64,000 nt of DNA from NCBI GenBank assembly GCA_012839925.1, contig DUMJ01000061.1:1-64000 (forward strand), given 5' to 3'. Of this stretch, positions 43,457 to 52,721 are shown piece by piece. The notes beneath the pieces were generated by a model. The model saw only the letters and a program-made list of their open reading frames with translations. It was not told where the DNA came from and made no database searches. Position 1 is the first letter of the stretch; every line of letters starts with the position of its first letter. The DNA comes from a bacterium. GTDB taxonomy: Bacteria; DUMJ01. The position numbers and the translations under genes were made by a program.

Positions 43457-44678
43457 GAGTACGCTGATATCTGTTCTGGACGTGGGAACTACCAAAAGTT
43501 GCGTACTGGTATCTCAGGTTGATAATGAGGGATACCACATAGTGGGTTATGGGATATCCCCTTCTTTTGGGATGAAGAAGGGTACTGTAGTTGATATAGA
43601 TAAGGTTTCTGAGTCCGTATCCAATGCCTTGCAGAATGCAGAGAAGATCTGTGAGTCAAAAATTAAAGAGATAAGTATTGGAGTAACAGGAGAGCATATA
43701 TATTCGGTGGTGAATAGAGGAGAGGTGGAGATAACCAGTGAAAATAAGATAATCTCGGAGTCAGATGTAGAGAAAGTTATTAAAAGAGCAAGTAATTATG
43801 GACTTCCCAGGGATAAAGAGTTGCTTCATACCATACCAAGATATTATATAGTTGACGGTATAAGAAATATAGACAATCCTGTTGGAATGAGGGGAGAAAA
43901 ACTGGGTGTAGAAGCTACTCTGGTTATAGGGAATATGAGCCATATACAGAACCTGGTTACCGCCATAGAGAATGCAGGTTTAAAGGTTAAAAATATAATG
44001 TTACAACCATACGCATCTGGGAAGGCTGTCCTTACGGAGAAAGAGACAGAAGAAGGTGTGTGCCTTATAGATATAGGTGGAGGGACCACAGATGTGGCGG
44101 TCTTTAAAGACGGAGCTCTCTATTCTACTTTTGTGGTACCGGTCGGAGGGAATCATATTACGAATGACCTGTCTTTAGTTCTTAACCTTTCATTTGATGA
44201 GTCAGAGAAGCTTAAGATCGAATATGGGGGTTGTGACCTCTTAAAGGTGAATAGAGATGAGATGATTAATGTGAACTCTAAAGGTAAGGAGAGACAATTC
44301 TCAAAACAGTTAGTTTTTGAGATTATAGAGGCAAGAGTAGGTGAGTTGTTCTCTTATGTCAATGCCCTATTACAAAAGTTAGACTTAACCCTGATGATTC
44401 CTTCAGGTATAGTAATCACCGGGGGTACATCTCTTCTTAAAGATATAGATATTGTAGCAGAAAGAGAATTTGGAGTACCGGTGAGGATAGGTTATCCCAG
44501 AGATTTGAATAATATATGGGAGACACTTAATAGCCCTGTATACGGGACCGCTTTAGGACTTCTAAAACTTGAGATCTCTGAGATTTCTACCGGGAAGGCA
44601 GAGCCAGATAAAGGTAATCTTTTTAATTATCTTGTGTCTAGGGTTAAGAGATGGTTTCAAGGATTATTTGAAGAATAA
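43449..44678 (+). CDS. ftsA: Cell division protein FtsA
   Basis: A 409-residue actin-like protein that tethers FtsZ filaments to the membrane. The phosphate-1 loop is LDVGTTKSCVLV; the SHS2/1C insert follows (EISIGVTGEHIYSV), then phosphate-2 VCLIDIGGGTTDVAVF and adenosine loop VITGGTSLLKDI. The C-terminus VSRVKRWFQGLFEE is the amphipathic membrane-targeting helix. ATG 43449 has GGGAGAGGG in front and overlaps sbp by eight bases. The call is firm. Confidence 0.95.
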   Translation: MSKSTLISVLDVGTTKSCVLVSQVDNEGYHIVGYGISPSFGMKKGTVVDIDKVSESVSNALQNAEKICESKIKEISIGVTGEHIYSVVNRGEVEITSENKIISESDVEKVIKRASNYGLPRDKELLHTIPRYYIVDGIRNIDNPVGMRGEKLGVEATLVIGNMSHIQNLVTAIENAGLKVKNIMLQPYASGKAVLTEKETEEGVCLIDIGGGTTDVAVFKDGALYSTFVVPVGGNHITNDLSLVLNLSFDESEKLKIEYGGCDLLKVNRDEMINVNSKGKERQFSKQLVFEIIEARVGELFSYVNALLQKLDLTLMIPSGIVITGGTSLLKDIDIVAEREFGVPVRIGYPRDLNNIWETLNSPVYGTALGLLKLEISEISTGKAEPDKGNLFNYLVSRVKRWFQGLFEE

Positions 44679-44693
44679 GGAGGAAGATATAAA

Positions 44694-45731
44694 ATGTCAG
44701 ATGGTAATAATGTCACGAAGATAAAAGTTATAGGTATTGGAGGGGGAGGAGTAAATGCAGTAGACAGGATTATTGAGTCAAATCTTAATGGAGTAGATTT
44801 TATTGCTATAAACACTGATTTACAGGCACTTAACAAGTCAAAAGCGGAGAGAAAGATTCAGATAGGGGCAGAATTGACTAAAGGTTTAGGTGCAGGAGCT
44901 GACCCTAACATCGGAAGACAGGCTGCTGAAGAAAGTAAAGAAGATATAATGCTTGCGGTAGAGGGAGCGGATATGGTATTCATTACTGCCGGTATGGGGG
45001 GAGGGACAGGCAGCGGTGCAGCTCCAATCATTGCTCAGCTTTCACGTGAAGCTAAAATCCTTACCGTAGCTGTTGTTACCAAGCCATTTTCTTTTGAAGG
45101 AAGAAGGAGGATGATTGTTGCTGAACAGGCCATAGATGAACTCAGGGATAAAGTGGATGCACTTATTGTTATTCCGAATGATAAATTATTAGCTGTAAGT
45201 AGCAAGTCCACTACCATAATAGAAGCTTTCAAGATGGCAGATGAAGTCCTCAAAGCTGGGGTTCAGGGTATAGTAGATATAATAATTACTCCGGGGATTA
45301 TAAATCCTGACTTTGCCGATGTAAGGACAATTATGCAGAATTCAGGTTCTGCAATTATGGGTATAGGGGAGGCTTCTGGAGAGCAGAGGGCTGTAGAGGC
45401 AGCCAGTAAGGCAATCTCAAATCCTCTTCTGGAAGATAAGATCGATGGAGCCAAGGGGGTATTATTTAATGTTACTGGAGGAGAGGATTTAACTTTGACA
45501 GAGGCGTATGAGGCAGCAGAAGTTATAGGTAAGAGCGCCGACAGTGATGCTAATATAATATTTGGAGCAGTTATAGATCCCAAAATGGAAGGTAAGATCA
45601 GGATAACAGTTATAGCTACTGGTTTTGAAAACAGGGCTAAGAGACCTGTCAAGAAGAGTCCTCAGGGGTTAGAGGGAGTAATAATAAATCCAGAAATCCT
45701 GGATATCCCTCCTTTCTTAAGGGGTAGATAG
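44694..45731 (+). CDS. ftsZ: Cell division GTPase FtsZ
   Basis: A 345-residue tubulin-like GTPase that builds the division ring. It has [13 protein letters not shown], the GTP signature [25 protein letters not shown] and the T7 loop [11 protein letters not shown]. The disordered C-terminal linker is very short (about 20 residues) before the conserved tail DIPPFLRGR, which contacts FtsA and SepF. A strong AAGGAGG precedes the ATG. A radical SAM gene starts just after the stop codon. Confidence 0.97.
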   Translation: MSDGNNVTKIKVIGIGGGGVNAVDRIIESNLNGVDFIAINTDLQALNKSKAERKIQIGAELTKGLGAGADPNIGRQAAEESKEDIMLAVEGADMVFITAGMGGGTGSGAAPIIAQLSREAKILTVAVVTKPFSFEGRRRMIVAEQAIDELRDKVDALIVIPNDKLLAVSSKSTTIIEAFKMADEVLKAGVQGIVDIIITPGIINPDFADVRTIMQNSGSAIMGIGEASGEQRAVEAASKAISNPLLEDKIDGAKGVLFNVTGGEDLTLTEAYEAAEVIGKSADSDANIIFGAVIDPKMEGKIRITVIATGFENRAKRPVKKSPQGLEGVIINPEILDIPPFLRGR

Positions 45732-45755
45732 GGGGGAAGAGGACAAGTTACGTCT

Positions 45756-47249
45756 ATAAGTTGGGAATATAGAAGAGATAGAGAATTATTACGCCAGAGA
45801 GAGGGAGGTATAGAAAGCCGGGTAAAGGATTATTCTTTTGGACTTGTATACCCCAATACCTATGAGGTGGGTATGTCCAATCTTGCAATCCATCTGTTGT
45901 ACAGACTCATTAATTCACATCCCTACTTCTCCTGCGAGAGGTTCTTTCTCTCTCAAGATGAAATTGTGCCTCTATCTATAGAGAGTTTAAAACCATTAAA
46001 TGAATTTGATGTTATAGGAATTTCTATATCTTATGAACTGGACTATTTTAACGTTATAAAGATTTTAGAGAGCTCTCATATCCCTGTTTTTGCTAAAGAT
46101 AGGGATTTAAGTTATCCATTAATTATAGGCGGTGGAGCCTGTATGAATTATAACCCCGAACCTATAGCGGATATCTTCGATCTTATCCTTATAGGAGAGG
46201 CTGAGGATACTATAAAGGAGATTCTGGATAGATATATAGATATGAAAGATGCTGTCAGATCCAAGGATGATTTGCTCTTCTCTTTTTTAGACATAGAAGG
46301 CGTATATATACCTGAATTTTATAAGGATGGAAAACCTCTGGTGGATATGGCTCCCAGAAAGGTAAAGAGAAGAGTATTTAGGGATTTTGACAGAGAGACA
46401 GCTTGTAGTTATATATACTCTCCAGATGCGGTATTTGGAGATATGTTTTTGATAGAGATAGAGAGAGGATGTCCTATGAAGTGTAAGTTTTGTGTGGCAG
46501 GAAATATATATTCTCCCTGCAGGATAAAATCTCTGGATACTGTGAAAGATACCATACTAAAATATGGAGGGAAGTATAAGAAGATTGGTCTTATGGGTCC
46601 ACTGGTTGGAGGAATACCTTATATAGAGGAGCTTCTCAAATGGCTGATAGGCTTAAATTTCCAGGTAAGTGTCTCTTCTTTAAGAGTTTCCACTCTGAAT
46701 ATGAAGTTTCTGGAGCTTTTGAAACTCGCTGGGGAGTCTACCATTACCATAGCTCCAGAGTTTTTAGACGAGAAATTAAGGGCAGAGATTGGGAAAAAAG
46801 AGAGCAATGAGAAAATACTGGAAGTGCTGGAAACGCTGCTGAAGTTTGGATTCAGGGATGTAAAATTTTATATGATTTTCGGATATGGGGACTATGAAAT
46901 AGAGCTTAGGTCTCTGGAAATATTCAAGAAATATTTAACTCAGCTTTTAAAAGACTATAAGGCTAATGTCGTATTTAATTTTCAGCCCCTTGTTCCCAAG
47001 CCATTCACGCCCCTTCAAAATTATAACATCCCTGACAGGAGAGTCCTTCAAAGCCAGAAGAGGAGAATAATGGATACTCTTAAACACGACAGAATAAAGG
47101 TGAGAGTAGCCAGTATCAGAGAAGCGTTAATAGAAGCAGCGCTTTCCAGGGGTGGAAGGGATATGCTCCCTCTGATCCTGAAAGGTGATAAGAGAGGTAT
47201 TTTCAGTGTCACCAGTGCTGGTATACCTTGGAGTTTTATTGAGATATGA
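45756..47249 (+). CDS. Radical SAM protein, TIGR03960-like (copy next to ftsZ), start uncertain
   Basis: A radical SAM enzyme with CxxxCxxC in ERGCPMKCKFCVAG and an N-terminal B12-binding-like fold (LVYPNTYEVGMSNLAIHLLYRLI, LIIGGGACMNYNPEPIADI, LILIGEAEDTIKEIL). The frame opens at 45732, but its first canonical start codon is GTG 45867, which would delete the conserved YPNTYE strand. An ATA at 45756 or ACG at 45750 downstream of GGGGGGAAGAGG would restore it; the coordinate here uses ATA. It is a paralogue of the gene at 61581 but ends without the C-terminal Cys cluster. Function unknown in this family. Confidence 0.8.
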   Translation: MSWEYRRDRELLRQREGGIESRVKDYSFGLVYPNTYEVGMSNLAIHLLYRLINSHPYFSCERFFLSQDEIVPLSIESLKPLNEFDVIGISISYELDYFNVIKILESSHIPVFAKDRDLSYPLIIGGGACMNYNPEPIADIFDLILIGEAEDTIKEILDRYIDMKDAVRSKDDLLFSFLDIEGVYIPEFYKDGKPLVDMAPRKVKRRVFRDFDRETACSYIYSPDAVFGDMFLIEIERGCPMKCKFCVAGNIYSPCRIKSLDTVKDTILKYGGKYKKIGLMGPLVGGIPYIEELLKWLIGLNFQVSVSSLRVSTLNMKFLELLKLAGESTITIAPEFLDEKLRAEIGKKESNEKILEVLETLLKFGFRDVKFYMIFGYGDYEIELRSLEIFKKYLTQLLKDYKANVVFNFQPLVPKPFTPLQNYNIPDRRVLQSQKRRIMDTLKHDRIKVRVASIREALIEAALSRGGRDMLPLILKGDKRGIFSVTSAGIPWSFIEI

Positions 47250-48418
47250 AGGTAATAAAAAAGATACTCTGGAGGATTGCTCTGGGATTATTAATATATA
47301 TATGTTCCATCCAGCCCATACTATGGAAGTATACACTGGAGACATTTAAACCTGCTCGTTCCAGTATAGAGAGGATTGTTAATATTAAAGGGCTGGTCCT
47401 GCATAGAGAGGAACTCGTAACAGCACCTGTCAGTGGTATCTTTTTGAGATTAAAGAAAGATAATGAAAGGGTGGGAAAGGGAGAGAAACTGGCTGTTATA
47501 TTTCCCACTATAGAAGATTATAATTCTTATGTTAAAGAGATCGATAGGATAGAAAAATATTATGAAGGAATCATCAAGGAGCGTATGGAGACTATTAAAC
47601 TTAAAGAGCAGGATATAGAGAAGATTTATAAGGAATTGGCTAAAGAGGGGGATATACTTAATAGCCTTGTCTTAAATAGGCAGGATATAGGTGAAAGAGT
47701 AAAAAAATTGGGTAGTCTGAATAATCGTATAAATTCTCTGAAGACAGAAGTCGAGAAATTAAATGCTGATGTGGAGAGTTTGGTTAAAGAAAGAGATAAG
47801 AAGATAAAAGAGTTCAAAGAGAAAGTTATCTCTCTTAATTCCGTTGTTTTATCCAGCTCGGCAGGTTTAGTTGTATTCGCTACAGACTCAAAAGAAAGTC
47901 TAAGGAGTAGTATAATTGAAGGTAAGATGGAGAGTCTGGGGAAGAATTTTAATTATATATTGGGGAAACCAAAGATAACTTCAGATGGAGATATGGTAAA
48001 AAAGGGAGAGCCTCTGGGAAAGATAATAGATAATTTAGAACAGTTTGCTATACTCTATGTTGTACCCGATGGAGTAGCAGGTCTTCCGCATAATAACCTG
48101 GATATATATATAGGGGACGGACCTGTAAGCCTGGAACTTTTAAAATGGATAAAAGAAGGTTCCAATGAGATATGGTTTTGTACGGTAAGGGATAAGAGGT
48201 ATATCGAGTCCAGTTATTTTTCTCTGGATGTTAAGATTGGAGATATAGAAGGTATGGTTGTTCCCAGAGAATTGATAAAAGAAGAGAATAATAAATCCTA
48301 TATCCTTATACTGAATAAGGATTCTATAGAGAAGAGGATTGTGAAGATACTGGGAGGGAATAGAGAGAGAGTAGTTTTGGATAATATAAAGGAAGGGGAG
48401 ATACTGGTAAGAAATTGA
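47246..48418 (+). CDS. HlyD-like membrane-fusion/periplasmic adaptor protein
   Basis: A 390-residue protein with one N-terminal membrane helix (about residues 8-30), a barrel-sandwich half (VTAPVSGIFLRLKKDNERVGKGEKLAVI), a coiled-coil hairpin (about 95-200), the second lipoyl half (SSSAGLVVFAT ... GDMVKKGEPLGKIID) and a C-terminal beta domain. This is the layout of HlyD/MFP adaptors, but no transporter gene is adjacent. The same pair, an adaptor followed by sepF, occurs in Clostridia division loci, so a wall- or septum-related role is inferred. ATG 47246 overlaps the preceding stop codon. Confidence 0.8.
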   Translation: MKVIKKILWRIALGLLIYICSIQPILWKYTLETFKPARSSIERIVNIKGLVLHREELVTAPVSGIFLRLKKDNERVGKGEKLAVIFPTIEDYNSYVKEIDRIEKYYEGIIKERMETIKLKEQDIEKIYKELAKEGDILNSLVLNRQDIGERVKKLGSLNNRINSLKTEVEKLNADVESLVKERDKKIKEFKEKVISLNSVVLSSSAGLVVFATDSKESLRSSIIEGKMESLGKNFNYILGKPKITSDGDMVKKGEPLGKIIDNLEQFAILYVVPDGVAGLPHNNLDIYIGDGPVSLELLKWIKEGSNEIWFCTVRDKRYIESSYFSLDVKIGDIEGMVVPRELIKEENNKSYILILNKDSIEKRIVKILGGNRERVVLDNIKEGEILVRN

Positions 48419-48455
48419 ATGTTAAATCCGCAGATAAAGGAGGTAAGATAACAAA

Positions 48456-48866
48456 ATGGGGTTAATTAATAAACTCAAGAGATTTTTAGGTCTTGTAGAT
48501 GAAGATGAATTTGAAGCTATTGATGAGTCTTTAGGTACTTCAAGTAAGGTTTTCCCGATAACCTCCAGGAAGAAAAAGGAGGGGGAACCTGTCACTGTAT
48601 TTATATACGGTCTGAATAACTTCAGCGAAGTTCAGCGTGTTGTAAATGAGGTAAAACTATCCAAGATAGTGCTTGTTAATTTCGAATCTGCATCTAAAGA
48701 GGAGGCTGTAAAAGCTCTGGATTTTGTTAGTGGAGCTATATATGCCTTGGAGGGAAGGCTTGAGAAGATAGGGGATTATGTATTTCTTGCTGTCCCCAAA
48801 GGTATAGATGTTGAAGACTCAACTCTAACCCAGGATACCTATCCTCATAATACTTCAAGGATATGA
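48456..48866 (+). CDS. sepF: Cell division protein SepF
   Basis: A 136-residue FtsZ-binding membrane anchor. The N-terminal amphipathic helix (MGLINKLKRFLGL) inserts in the membrane, a short linker follows, and the SepF core (about residues 50-125) has VFIYGLNNFSEVQRVVNEVKLSKIVLVNFESASKEEAVKALDFVSGAIYALEGRLEKIGDYVFLAVPKGI as its body; only its start and end are given here as guide (50 and 120). Both FtsA and SepF are therefore present. It has an AAAGGAGG site and is followed by an extended -10 promoter for hisS. Confidence 0.93.
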   Translation: MGLINKLKRFLGLVDEDEFEAIDESLGTSSKVFPITSRKKKEGEPVTVFIYGLNNFSEVQRVVNEVKLSKIVLVNFESASKEEAVKALDFVSGAIYALEGRLEKIGDYVFLAVPKGIDVEDSTLTQDTYPHNTSRI

Positions 48867-48872
48867 TATAAT
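48864..48872 (+). promoter_or_regulatory. Extended -10 promoter of hisS
   Basis: TGA followed by TATAAT; the TG of the extended element is the sepF stop codon. It lies 45 bases before hisS. The leader is too short for a T-box. Confidence 0.45.
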
Positions 48873-48916
48873 TTTCAGGCAGGACCTTTTATCGATATTG
48901 GAGGGATATTAAGCCT

Positions 48917-50167
48917 ATGAAACCTAAATATACACGGCTAAGGGGGGTAAGAGATATATTACCCGAAGAACTGATACACTGGAGAGATGTTGAACTTAAG
49001 GCTCGAGAGATATTCAGAAGATATAATTATAAGGAGATTGAAACACCCATAATAGAACCTGCCGAAATATTTATCCGGACTGTTGGAGAAGAAACTGATA
49101 TAGTAAGGAAAGAGATGTATATCTTTAAAGATCGTGGAGATAGATTGGTGGCTTTAAGACCTGAAGGTACCGCTCCTGTCGTCAGGGCTTTTCTCGAAAA
49201 TAAACTTTATACCCCTGGTAAGGTGTCCAAGTTTTATTATATAGGTGATATGTTCAGATACGATAGACCCCAGGCTGGTAGGCAGAGAGAATTCCACCAG
49301 ATAGGTATAGAGGCATTGGGAGAGGCTTCTTATATCTTAGATGTGGAGGTTATATCTCTCCTGCTGTCATTCTTAAATGAGCTGGGATTAAAAAATATAA
49401 CTCTCCTATTGAACAGTGTGGGTTGTCCCAACTGCAGAACAGTATATAGCAGTGCTTTAAGAGAATTCTTTGCCTCCAGAGTTGAAATGTTATGCGAAGA
49501 CTGTAAGGAGAGATTGGGGAGAAATCCTCTCAGAATTTTAGACTGTAAGGTTGATACCTGCAGAGATATAGCAGGTGATGCTCCATCAATAATGGATTAT
49601 CTCTGTGAGGATTGTAAGGAACATTTCGATAAGGTAAAAGAGGCATTAACTTCTGCAGGTATTCCATATATTCTTGATAATAGACTTGTTAGAGGGTTAG
49701 ACTACTATACCAAAACTGCATTTGAGGTAAAGGCAGAAGGATTTGATTTCTCTATTGGTGGTGGAGGAAGGTATGATGGTCTGGTAAAGGAGTTAGGAGG
49801 CCCGGATATCCCTGGCATCGGTTTTGCCATCGGAATGGAGAGACTTTTGGAAGTCCTTGAAGGTAGTGGGCTCCTACTTAGTAAAATGGAAGTCCCTGAT
49901 TATTTCATAGCATACGAACCTGACCTGGTAAGAGACGCCATTATCTTTGCAGAGAGATTAAGAAGTAGAGGATTTACAGTGGAGATCAGTTATACATCTA
50001 AAGCCTTAAAATCTCAACTCAGAGAAGCAGACAGGAGTAAGTCCAGAAAGGCAGTAATAATTAAGAATGAGTTATGGATTAACAACAGGGTTATACTGAA
50101 AGATATGACTACCGGAGAACAGCAGGAGGTAGAATCCATTAAATTGGAGGTATGTAAGTTTGAATAA
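48917..50167 (+). CDS. hisS: Histidyl-tRNA synthetase
   Basis: A 416-residue class II synthetase charging tRNA-His. Motif 2 region RPEGTAPVVRAF, FYYIGDMFRYDRPQAGRQREFHQIG, the histidine-specific RGLDYYTKTAFEV and C-terminal anticodon-binding domain are seen. The body also has four Cys pairs between about residues 170 and 230 (CPNCRT, CEDC, CEDC), as in some bacterial HisRS inserts. GGAGGG precedes the ATG. It overlaps aspS by eight bases. Confidence 0.96.
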   Translation: MKPKYTRLRGVRDILPEELIHWRDVELKAREIFRRYNYKEIETPIIEPAEIFIRTVGEETDIVRKEMYIFKDRGDRLVALRPEGTAPVVRAFLENKLYTPGKVSKFYYIGDMFRYDRPQAGRQREFHQIGIEALGEASYILDVEVISLLLSFLNELGLKNITLLLNSVGCPNCRTVYSSALREFFASRVEMLCEDCKERLGRNPLRILDCKVDTCRDIAGDAPSIMDYLCEDCKEHFDKVKEALTSAGIPYILDNRLVRGLDYYTKTAFEVKAEGFDFSIGGGGRYDGLVKELGGPDIPGIGFAIGMERLLEVLEGSGLLLSKMEVPDYFIAYEPDLVRDAIIFAERLRSRGFTVEISYTSKALKSQLREADRSKSRKAVIIKNELWINNRVILKDMTTGEQQEVESIKLEVCKFE

Positions 50168-51920
50168 GGAATTTAAGAGGACAGAATACTGTGGAGAGTT
50201 GAATATAGATGATGTTGGTAGGCAGGTAGTTTTAAATGGATGGGTGAATAGACGTAGAGACCACGGTGGACTTATCTTTGTAGATCTGAGAGACAGGACA
50301 GGTATAGTACAGCTTGTTTTTGATCCTAAACACAATAATGACTCATTCGAACTGGCCCAGCAGTTAAAGAATGAATGGGTTATAGGCATAAAAGGGAAGA
50401 TAAATAAGAGACCTGAAGGTTCAGAAAATTTAAAGATTCCTACCGGTGAAATAGAGATTCTGGTAGATAAACTTACCGTATTCTCCAGGTCGAATATCTT
50501 ACCATTCAACGTGAATGAAGAGGAAGATGTTGATGAGTATACCAGATTAAGGTATAGATTCCTGGATCTGAGAAGACCAAGACTGCAGAAAAACATAGAG
50601 TTAAGACACAGGGTCAGTCAAATTGTGAGGAAATATCTTTCCGATTCCGGGTTCTGGGAAGTAGAAACTCCTATGCTTACCAGAAGTACCCCCGAGGGTG
50701 CCAGGGATTATCTTGTTCCCAGCAGAGTTCATAAGGGGAAATTTTATGCACTGCCACAATCACCTCAACTTTTCAAGCAGATGCTGATGGTTTCGGGTAT
50801 AGATAGATACTTCCAGATAGCAAGGTGTTTTAGAGATGAGGACTTAAGGGCTGATAGACAGCCTGAATTTACCCAGATAGATTTGGAAGCCTCCTTTATA
50901 GATGAAGAAGATATATTCAGTATAGTTGAAGGTCTGATGTACTCAATTTTCAAGGGTGCTCTCGATATTGAACTTACCCTGCCATTCCCCAGGATGAGCT
51001 ACCGGGAGGCTTATACAAGGTTTGGTACAGATAGACCAGATATCAGGTACGATACAGAGTTATACGATGTTTCGGATGTACTCAATAAGATAAGTTTTCC
51101 TCCATTCCAGGATAAAGAGGTTATAGCTATAAGGGTATCCAGTAGAGGAAATATAACCAGAAAGGGTATAGATGAACTTACCGATTCTGCCAGAGCCCTT
51201 GGTGCAAAGGGATTAGCCTGGCTCAGTTTACAGGATGAACCCAGAGGACCATTTAGTAAGTTTCTCAATGGTCATATCCTGGATCGATTAAAGACTATCA
51301 CCAATTCTGATAAAGGAGACCTCCTCTTATTTATAGCCGATGAGCCCGGTATAGCCAGGGTGACTATGGGGAGGTTCAGATTAGAGATAAATAGGAGATT
51401 CTTTCAGCCAAATACCCAGTATGCGTTTCTCTGGATAGTTGATTTCCCTCTTTTCTCGTTCAATAAAGATGAGAACAGGATAGAGGCAGAGCATCATCCG
51501 TTTACCTCTCCTAAAGACGAAGATATCTACCTTTTAGAGACAGAACCATTGAAAGTAAGGGCTAATGCGTATGATCTGGTGTTAAATGGAGTCGAGCTGG
51601 GCAGTGGAAGTATAAGAAATAGTGATCCAGAAATGCAGAAAAGGGTCTTCTCTATTTTAGGTATAGATGAGGCAGATGCTTATAAAAAGTTTGGATTTCT
51701 TCTGGAAGCACTCTCTTACGGTGCTCCACCTCATGGAGGGATGGCTTTGGGTCTTGACAGGATAGTAGCAATTATGGCTGGTGAGGAGAGTATAAGAGAG
51801 GTTCTGGCATTTCCTAAAACTCAGAATGCCTTTTGCCCTCTTACAGAGGCTCCTTCAGATGTTGACGAAAACCAGCTTAAAGAACTGGGTATCTCGATAA
51901 GAAAGGAGGAGGTCTTATAG
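50160..51920 (+). CDS. aspS: Aspartyl-tRNA synthetase
   Basis: A 586-residue bacterial-type class II AspRS with an N-terminal OB-fold anticodon domain (VVLNGWVNRRRDHGGLIFVDLRD), catalytic motif 2 (FRDEDLRADRQPEFTQIDLE), the bacterial GAD insertion (about residues 290-415) and motif 3 (GLALGLDRIVAI, here GMALGLDRIVAIMAG). The start is TTG 50160 with GGAGG nine bases upstream inside hisS. The hisS-aspS pair is common in Firmicutes and relatives. The call is firm; whether it also charges tRNA-Asn is not decidable here. Confidence 0.96.
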   Translation: MNKEFKRTEYCGELNIDDVGRQVVLNGWVNRRRDHGGLIFVDLRDRTGIVQLVFDPKHNNDSFELAQQLKNEWVIGIKGKINKRPEGSENLKIPTGEIEILVDKLTVFSRSNILPFNVNEEEDVDEYTRLRYRFLDLRRPRLQKNIELRHRVSQIVRKYLSDSGFWEVETPMLTRSTPEGARDYLVPSRVHKGKFYALPQSPQLFKQMLMVSGIDRYFQIARCFRDEDLRADRQPEFTQIDLEASFIDEEDIFSIVEGLMYSIFKGALDIELTLPFPRMSYREAYTRFGTDRPDIRYDTELYDVSDVLNKISFPPFQDKEVIAIRVSSRGNITRKGIDELTDSARALGAKGLAWLSLQDEPRGPFSKFLNGHILDRLKTITNSDKGDLLLFIADEPGIARVTMGRFRLEINRRFFQPNTQYAFLWIVDFPLFSFNKDENRIEAEHHPFTSPKDEDIYLLETEPLKVRANAYDLVLNGVELGSGSIRNSDPEMQKRVFSILGIDEADAYKKFGFLLEALSYGAPPHGGMALGLDRIVAIMAGEESIREVLAFPKTQNAFCPLTEAPSDVDENQLKELGISIRKEEVL

Positions 51921-51923
51921 GGT

Positions 51924-52721
51924 ATGAATTACATTCTTTTACCGTCCTTATTGCTCGGTGTTATAGGGGTTGGGGTTGGTATTATGTTATCTTTAGCCCA
52001 TAAGGCATTTTTTGTAGAGACATCTGAACTTCAACAGAGAATAAGAGCTGCTCTGCCTGGTGCAAATTGCGGCGCCTGTGGATATGCTGGTTGCGACGGA
52101 CTGGCAGAGGCAATATCTAAAGGTATAGCCCCTGCTAATAGCTGTCCGGTTGGAGGAGAAAACGCTGCAGAAGCGATAGCCTCTATTCTTGGGATAGAGG
52201 TATCTTCTGTTCAGGAGACCAAACTGATATTTTTATGTTCTGGAGATAAAGACAAGGTCTCCAGAAAGTTTGAATATACAGGGGTTGAAGATTGTTCTGC
52301 CCGTCTGATACTCTGGAATGGTGAGATTAGCTGCCAGTATGGGTGTCTTGGTGGTGGAACGTGTGTAAAAAGTTGTCCTTTCTCTGCATTGAGTATGGGG
52401 GAAAATGGACTCCCAGTAATAGATTATCTGAAGTGTAAAACCTGTGGTATCTGCGTTCAGGTCTGCCCCAGGCACCTTTTTGCTTTAGTCCCAGAAAATA
52501 CCAAGGTTATAGTAGCCTGTAGTGCAAAAGGACTTACCGGAAGGGATACAAGAAAGGTATGTTCGGCAGGATGTATAAAATGCGGACAATGCGCCAGGGT
52601 TTGTCCGGTAAATGCTATAAAAATGGAGAATAACTGGCCGGTAATAGATCAGGATGTGTGTATTGCCTGCGGAGCTTGCATCGAAAAGTGTCCAGTGCAT
52701 GTTATGTATCTCGTCGTTTAA
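51924..52721 (+). CDS. rnfB: Electron transport complex protein RnfB (stand-alone)
   Basis: A 265-residue iron-sulfur subunit of the Rnf ferredoxin:NAD+ oxidoreductase. It has an N-terminal membrane helix (about residues 3-24), the RnfB-specific cluster GANCGACGYAGCDG, and ferredoxin-type CxxCxxCxxxCP clusters at the C-terminal half (CKTCGICVQVCP, CIKCGQCARVCP, CIACGACIEKCP). The other Rnf genes (C, D, G, E, A) are not in this window, so it may be a separate copy or used with another complex. It overlaps apbE by 34 bases. Confidence 0.93.
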   Translation: MNYILLPSLLLGVIGVGVGIMLSLAHKAFFVETSELQQRIRAALPGANCGACGYAGCDGLAEAISKGIAPANSCPVGGENAAEAIASILGIEVSSVQETKLIFLCSGDKDKVSRKFEYTGVEDCSARLILWNGEISCQYGCLGGGTCVKSCPFSALSMGENGLPVIDYLKCKTCGICVQVCPRHLFALVPENTKVIVACSAKGLTGRDTRKVCSAGCIKCGQCARVCPVNAIKMENNWPVIDQDVCIACGACIEKCPVHVMYLVV

